From NCBI GenBank assembly GCA_910586285.1, contig CAJUGR010000021.1:1-18829 (forward strand): a DNA stretch of 18,829 nucleotides, given 5' to 3'. The DNA comes from an uncultured Erysipelotrichaceae bacterium (lineage in GTDB: Bacteria > Bacillota_I > Bacilli_A > Erysipelotrichales > Erysipelotrichaceae). The position numbers were made by a program, and so were the translations under genes. The notes below the pieces were generated by a model. That model did no database searches, was not told the origin of the DNA, and saw nothing but the letters and a program-made list of their open reading frames with translations. Shown piece by piece: positions 15,076-18,829 of this stretch (position 1 is its first letter; each line of letters opens with the position of its first letter).

Positions 15076-15978
15076 ATGGTTCAATTTTTCAAAAGCTTAC
15101 CATTTCATATTAATACAGCTTGTAAAAATCTGATCCGTCATTTTGTGATGACTCTTTCGGCTTCATCGGCAGTGATGGTTACCTTAATACTGCTTGCCGC
15201 ATTTCTGATGATTGCGGGCAACATTGAAGGCTTTGCGAATCACATTGAGGATGAAATTCGAATTCATGCGGTATTAAGTGAAGATATTGCCTTAGAGGAA
15301 CAGATTGCGGAATCACAACGCTTGATTGAAGCCATAGACGGTGTGAAAGAGGCGGAGTTCTCAGACAAGGATCATGAGCTGGCACTGTGGATCGCGGAAA
15401 AGGGGGAAGTTTTCTCTATCTATGAGGGGGAAACCAACCCGCTTCATAATGCATTCTTTATCAGCGTCAGTGATCCTAATCAGATTCAAGCGATCACCGA
15501 GGAAATCATCGCGTTAGATTTTGTCGATGATGCGATGTATGGCGGAAACAGTATTTCGCAAATGGTGTCAATGATCAATACGATTCGAACAGGCATTGTT
15601 GTCTTTGTCGTGTTGCTTGGAATGTTGGCAATCTTCTTGATTTCTAATACGATTAAAATGGGTATTTATTCTCGTGCCAATGAAATATCGATCATGCGCA
15701 ATGTTGGAGCGACTAATTTATTCATCAAGATGCCGTTTGTGTTTGAGGGTATGCTGATGGGGTTATTCGGATCCGTTATACCTTGTATTTTAACATATTT
15801 CGGCTATCGCCAGCTTTATACCTCCATGGGCGGTCGACTGTTCAGTAATGTCTTTTCTTTCCAACCGATATCGCCGTTTGTCTTTCAAATCATGGGGATA
15901 CTGATCATTGGCGGTATGCTGGTTGGTATGATCGGATCCTTTATTTCTACCACCCGTTATTTACATTGGAAACGTTAA
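15076..15978 (+). CDS. FtsX paralogue (second copy)
   Basis: 300 residues, identical in length to the first FtsX and alignable end to end. Both start with a LLPFH/SLPFH head, share an LISNTIKM.IY.R..EI.IMRNVGATN core (dots mark differences) and LTYFGY, and end in YLRWKR or YLHWKR. The four membrane segments are in the same places. The extracellular domain (about 52-165) is the most diverged part, with AVLSEDIALEEQIAESQ replacing SIDALQDEAGIDSLQKQ. It is 37 bases after the peptidase gene with no terminator between and no second FtsE. The ribosome binding site is modest (AAAGGCGGT 12 bases away, or AGGA close to the ATG). It probably shares FtsE with the first copy. Confidence 0.9.
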   Translation: MVQFFKSLPFHINTACKNLIRHFVMTLSASSAVMVTLILLAAFLMIAGNIEGFANHIEDEIRIHAVLSEDIALEEQIAESQRLIEAIDGVKEAEFSDKDHELALWIAEKGEVFSIYEGETNPLHNAFFISVSDPNQIQAITEEIIALDFVDDAMYGGNSISQMVSMINTIRTGIVVFVVLLGMLAIFLISNTIKMGIYSRANEISIMRNVGATNLFIKMPFVFEGMLMGLFGSVIPCILTYFGYRQLYTSMGGRLFSNVFSFQPISPFVFQIMGILIIGGMLVGMIGSFISTTRYLHWKR

Positions 15979-16001
15979 TCAGTCTTCGGACTGATTTTTT
16001 T
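15977..16001 (+). terminator. Terminator of the ftsEX operon
   Basis: AATCAGTC-TTCG-GACTGATT, an 8-bp perfect stem closed by a stable TTCG tetraloop, followed by T's to 16001. It overlaps the stop codon of the second ftsX and the stop of the convergent veg-like gene. Confidence 0.92.
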
Positions 16002-16236
16002 GATGCGGCTGAATGATACAACTTTTGGTATAAACATCCAGATACGTAATTGTCGTTTTATAGGAACCAAATTCTTTGGTTCTTATTTCCACTTCAAAAA
16101 AGTGCGGATACAATGTACCGATTTTGGCATCCCCTTGTTTTGTCATGCGATAGGAAGAATGCGGATGATAAATAATATCCACGGATTCCCCTTGATACTT
16201 GGCAATTTCTGCTTTGATTTGTGCTAATGTGTCCAT
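15979..16236 (-). CDS. Veg family protein
   Basis: An 85-residue protein very close in length to B. subtilis Veg (86). It begins MDTLAQIKAEIAKYQGESV and has the family's small beta-barrel pattern: SYR near residue 28, IGTLYPHFFEVEI (Veg: ILAETYPSVFVIQL), and TYLDVYTKS matching the YADVLT segment. Veg stimulates biofilm formation in B. subtilis by interfering with SinR; here the role is unproven. The start is the ATG at 16236, with AAAGGAAG upstream, in preference to the in-frame ATG 12 codons earlier. The last codons lie within the ftsEX terminator hairpin. Confidence 0.75.
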   Translation of the reverse strand: MDTLAQIKAEIAKYQGESVDIIYHPHSSYRMTKQGDAKIGTLYPHFFEVEIRTKEFGSYKTTITYLDVYTKSCIIQPHQKNQSED

Positions 16237-16291
16237 GCGTTCACTTCCTTTTACCAGTGTATGCCATAGCACTTTATTTTATGCTTATTTC

Positions 16292-16309
16292 ACATATATC
16301 GATATATGT
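16292..16309. repeat. Perfect 18-bp palindrome between veg and the CarD gene
   Basis: ACATATATC is followed directly by its exact complement GATATATGT. An 8-bp palindrome (ATACGTAT) follows at 16310-16317. It lies 56 bases upstream of the veg start and about 80 bases upstream of the CarD promoter. It is AT-rich, so chance is possible, but the length and location suit a dimeric regulator's site. Confidence 0.45.
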
Positions 16310-16385
16310 ATACGTATTTTAAAAAAATTCGATGTGAGATATATATGCTGTTTTTATACCTACATAATATTAACAAATTTTGCTA

Positions 16386-16414
16386 TTACATGAAAAAATA
16401 TTCTGTGTTAAAAT
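16386..16414 (+). promoter_or_regulatory. Candidate promoter of the CarD-like gene
   Basis: TTACAT (16386-16391), 17-bp spacer and TAAAAT (16409-16414). AAGGGGAG follows at about 16415-16422, ahead of an ATG at 16428. Both hexamers are imperfect. Confidence 0.4.
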
Positions 16415-16427
16415 AAGGGGAGAAACG

Positions 16428-16970
16428 ATGGTTAAGAAGGTGATAAGGATGTATCAGACAGGTCAGTATGTACGTTACTGAGGTAATGGCGTTTTCCGGG
16501 TTCAAAATATCGTTTCCAAGCGATTGAGGGATGGTAAGGAGAAGCAATATTATGTGTTGGAAGGGGTATTCGGTATGGAAATGCGAATCACCACGCCAAT
16601 GGATCATCCGGGTCTGCGGGAATTGATATCGAAAGCAGAAGCCGAAGATGTCATGATACAAGTTTCGCAGCTTGAAGTTGAGTGGCCGCAAGATCGACGG
16701 ATGCGCGGTGAAGTATTCAAAACGATGCTCGCATCCAATGATTGGAAAAAATCGTTACAGGTTTTGAAAACAATTTATTGTCAAAAAGTCATTAAGGAAA
16801 GAAACCACAAGCAATTAACAGCCGAGGAAACGGAAATTTTGGACCATACCCGCCGCATTCTAACGGAAGAATTGGCGTTGACGCTTGCGCTGCCGCTGTC
16901 ATCCGCAAAGGAACGAATGACTCAGATTGAGCAGCTCAGTGTTGATACTTGTGTTGATATGGCGCAATGA
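16428..16970 (+). pseudogene. CarD/CdnL-family RNA polymerase-binding regulator with an in-frame TGA
   Basis: CarD-like proteins bind the RNA polymerase beta subunit and modulate initiation at rRNA and other promoters. One frame gives MYQTGQYVRY, then TGA (16479-16481), then GNGVFRVQNIVSKRLRDGK and QYYVLEGVFG, then a helical C-terminal domain ending in RRILTEELALTLALPLSS. The pattern 'GDYVxYGxNGVxxVxxI' of the family runs straight through the stop, which stands where a Gly (GGA) is expected. ATGs at 16428 (AAGGGGAG before it) and 16449 (AAGGTGA before it) both precede the stop. Without read-through, only a fragment from a TTG at 16524 could be made, with no ribosome binding site and without the first strands of the RNA polymerase-interacting domain. 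TGA is a normal stop elsewhere in the window. Either a true nonsense mutation or a base error. Confidence 0.75.
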
Positions 16971-16981
16971 TATGATGAAAT

Positions 16982-17004
16982 CGCAGTTTTCACTGCGGTT
17001 TTTT
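16982..17004 (+). terminator. Rho-independent terminator after the CarD-like gene
   Basis: CGCAGT-TTTC-ACTGCG, a 6-bp perfect stem with a four-base loop, followed by G and six T. Confidence 0.85.
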
Positions 17005-17023
17005 CGTCAATGGATACAATTTA

Positions 17024-17032
17024 TGGTAAAAT
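17024..17032 (+). promoter_or_regulatory. Extended -10 promoter of the ABC-F gene
   Basis: TGGTAAAAT (TGn plus TAAAAT) lies 20 bases before the start codon, with GAGGTGA at 17042-17048. No clear -35. Confidence 0.45.
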
Positions 17033-17052
17033 GATGACATTGAGGTGAATGT

Positions 17053-18783
17053 ATGCTGATTGATTTGGATCATGTCAGACATTGTTATCATAAACAATGT
17101 CTGTTGGATGAAGTTTCCTTTACCTTAGAGGAAAAGGATAAAGTGGCATTGGTCGGAATAAACGGTACGGGTAAGAGTACCTTGTTAAAGCTGTTGGTTG
17201 GAAGCGAAGCGTGTGATCAAGGAATCATACGGCGGAAAAAGGACTTACGTATTGCGTATCTGGCGCAGAATCCTGATTTGGATGATGCGTTAAGTGTATG
17301 GGACCAAGTGATGAAACAGACCAATGTGACGAAAGAATATGAGGCTAAAGCCATGCTCACTCGTTTGGGAATAACGGATATTCATGCCGAGATTGCGACT
17401 TTATCCGGCGGGCAGCGAAAGCGCGTAGCATTGGCACAGGTTTTGCTTCAGGAATATGATTTACTGCTGTTGGATGAGCCGACCAATCATTTGGATGCGG
17501 AGATGATTGAATGGTTGGAGGCTTTTTTGATCAAAAGCAACCGTGCTGTATTTATGGTGACACATGATCGTTATTTTATGGAACGTATTACAAATAGGAT
17601 TGTGGAACTGGATCATGGTCATATGTTTGTTTATCAAGGTAATTATGAAACTTACTTGGAACAGAAACAGCTGCGAATCGCACAAGAAGCACAGCGGGAA
17701 CATAAGCGACAGCGACTGTTAAAAAAAGAATGGGAATGGGTGCGCGCAGGGGTTCAGGCACGGGGAACGAAAAGCCGTGATCGATTGGCACGTTTTGAGG
17801 CATTACAAGCGGAAAGTGGGCCGATGGTTGACCAAGCTTTACAATTAGATGCCCCAACCTCACGATTGGGTAAAAAGACGGTGGAAATTCATGAGCTTCG
17901 CAAACAATATCAAGAGCATGTATTATTTCACTCTTTTTCTTATCAAATGAAGCGCTGTGAGCGAATCGGTATTTTGGGACCCAATGGCTGTGGGAAGTCT
18001 ACGTTAATGCGGATATTAGCTCATCAAGAGAAACCGGACAGCGGCAGTGTCGTATTGGGTAAAACCGTGAAAATCGGCTTTTTTGCTCAGCACAGTGATA
18101 TTTGGGAACCACAGAAATGCGTGCGGGATGCATTGGCTTCCATCACCGATGTGGATATCCATCGTGCAGCACAGCTGTTGGAGCAGTTTGGCTTTGATCA
18201 TGCGAAACAATATCAGAAAATCATGACGTTATCCGGCGGGGAACAGCGACGCCTTCATTTATTAAGAGTGTTGATGCAAGCACCCAATATTTTACTGTTG
18301 GATGAGCCGACCAATGATCTTGACATTGATACATTACAGGTGCTGGAAGATTATCTTGATCATTTTAACGGCGGGGTTTTTGTAGTATCTCATGATCGTT
18401 ATTTTCTGGACCGCATTTGTGATACGATGTTTGTTTTTCAGTCGGATGGAACGATTCAGACGATGATCGGGGGTTATTCACAATCCCTGAATATGATGAA
18501 GCAACAGAAAAAAGAAAACCGTCAAGCCGTCAAGCCAAAGCATACCCGTGAAGCAAGACGTTCTTTGACCTCACAAGAAAAGCGGGAATGGGAACAAATG
18601 GAAACCACCTTAGCCACGTTAGAGAAACAATTACAAGAAATCGACAACGAAATGGCACAAACGAGCGATTATCGTCGCCAAAAGGAATTAGGAGAACAAC
18701 GCCTCTCACTTGAACAACAGATGGAAGAGCGGATGGAACGCTGGATGGAATTGGAGAAAAAGCGTAATTTAACATTGCGATGA
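17053..18783 (+). CDS. ABC-F family ATP-binding protein, Uup/YfmR type
   Basis: Soluble tandem ABC ATPase of 576 residues with no membrane segments. Domain 1 has Walker A GINGTGKST (35-43), LSGGQ (117-121) and DEPTNHLD (141-148). Domain 2 has Walker A GPNGCGKST (309-317), LSGGEQRR and DEPTNDLD. The inter-domain linker carries EWVRAGVQARGTKSRDRLARF, close to the Uup/YfmR signature. The C-terminal about 70 residues form a charged coiled coil, as in Uup. Members act on the ribosome; YfmR and Uup help resolve stalled translation. The linker is not the long form of antibiotic-resistance ABC-F proteins. It has its own extended -10 promoter. The 46 bases after it hold nothing identifiable. Confidence 0.92.
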   Translation: MLIDLDHVRHCYHKQCLLDEVSFTLEEKDKVALVGINGTGKSTLLKLLVGSEACDQGIIRRKKDLRIAYLAQNPDLDDALSVWDQVMKQTNVTKEYEAKAMLTRLGITDIHAEIATLSGGQRKRVALAQVLLQEYDLLLLDEPTNHLDAEMIEWLEAFLIKSNRAVFMVTHDRYFMERITNRIVELDHGHMFVYQGNYETYLEQKQLRIAQEAQREHKRQRLLKKEWEWVRAGVQARGTKSRDRLARFEALQAESGPMVDQALQLDAPTSRLGKKTVEIHELRKQYQEHVLFHSFSYQMKRCERIGILGPNGCGKSTLMRILAHQEKPDSGSVVLGKTVKIGFFAQHSDIWEPQKCVRDALASITDVDIHRAAQLLEQFGFDHAKQYQKIMTLSGGEQRRLHLLRVLMQAPNILLLDEPTNDLDIDTLQVLEDYLDHFNGGVFVVSHDRYFLDRICDTMFVFQSDGTIQTMIGGYSQSLNMMKQQKKENRQAVKPKHTREARRSLTSQEKREWEQMETTLATLEKQLQEIDNEMAQTSDYRRQKELGEQRLSLEQQMEERMERWMELEKKRNLTLR

Positions 18784-18829
18784 TTTTGGGTTATTTATGT
18801 AGAAAGTATCTTTATTGACTTATTAGGTA

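Noticed and set aside
16479..16481. TGA read as Trp or selenocysteine in the CarD-like gene
   Set aside because: TGA ends several intact genes in this window at the expected lengths, and no selenocysteine context or family precedent is apparent.

Overview
The window looks like the chromosome of a low-to-moderate GC Bacillota (Firmicutes), plausibly a gut Erysipelotrichia-like lineage. Evidence is the cysS-mrnC-rlmB-sigH-like-rpmG-secE-nusG string, a Veg-family gene, a CarD-like gene, AGGAGG-type ribosome binding sites, and FtsEX followed by a coiled-coil cell-wall hydrolase. The lineage is inferred from gene content only. No mobile element, CRISPR array, rRNA or tRNA was recognised.

Layout. 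Bases 1-397 hold a strong terminator for a unit entering from the left, then a promoter whose -35 lies inside a perfect inverted repeat, in front of an Rrf2-family repressor gene. Behind it is a metallophosphoesterase gene whose lipoprotein signal peptide is present but in another reading frame. Two minus-strand genes follow (DMP19-family protein and an RlmI-like rRNA methyltransferase). Divergently, an AlaX-type alanyl-tRNA editing protein leads to a small lipoprotein and a 411-residue protein I do not recognise. From 7259 the translation/transcription cluster runs without a visible break: cysS, mrnC, rlmB, a divergent SigH-like sigma factor, rpmG, secE, nusG. It ends in a strong terminator instead of continuing into rplK-rplA. 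A decayed GNAT acetyltransferase remnant and a two-helix membrane protein come next.

The most interesting block is 12078-15978. It holds ftsE, ftsX, a secreted coiled-coil M23 peptidase, and a second full-length ftsX paralogue of exactly the same length (300 residues), closed by one terminator. FtsEX normally acts across the membrane to switch on a septal peptidoglycan hydrolase. Here the hydrolase sits between two FtsX subunits with one ATPase, which suggests a hetero-oligomeric FtsX pair or two alternative FtsX partners.

After this come a convergent veg-like gene, a divergent intergenic region with a perfect 18-bp palindrome, a CarD-family gene broken by an in-frame TGA near its N-terminus, and a Uup/YfmR-type ABC-F ATPase. 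Three genes carry lesions (frameshift, nonsense codon, decayed remnant). Either mild gene decay or single-base assembly errors could explain the first two. Most promoters I can see are extended -10 (TGnTATAAT-like) with poor -35 boxes.
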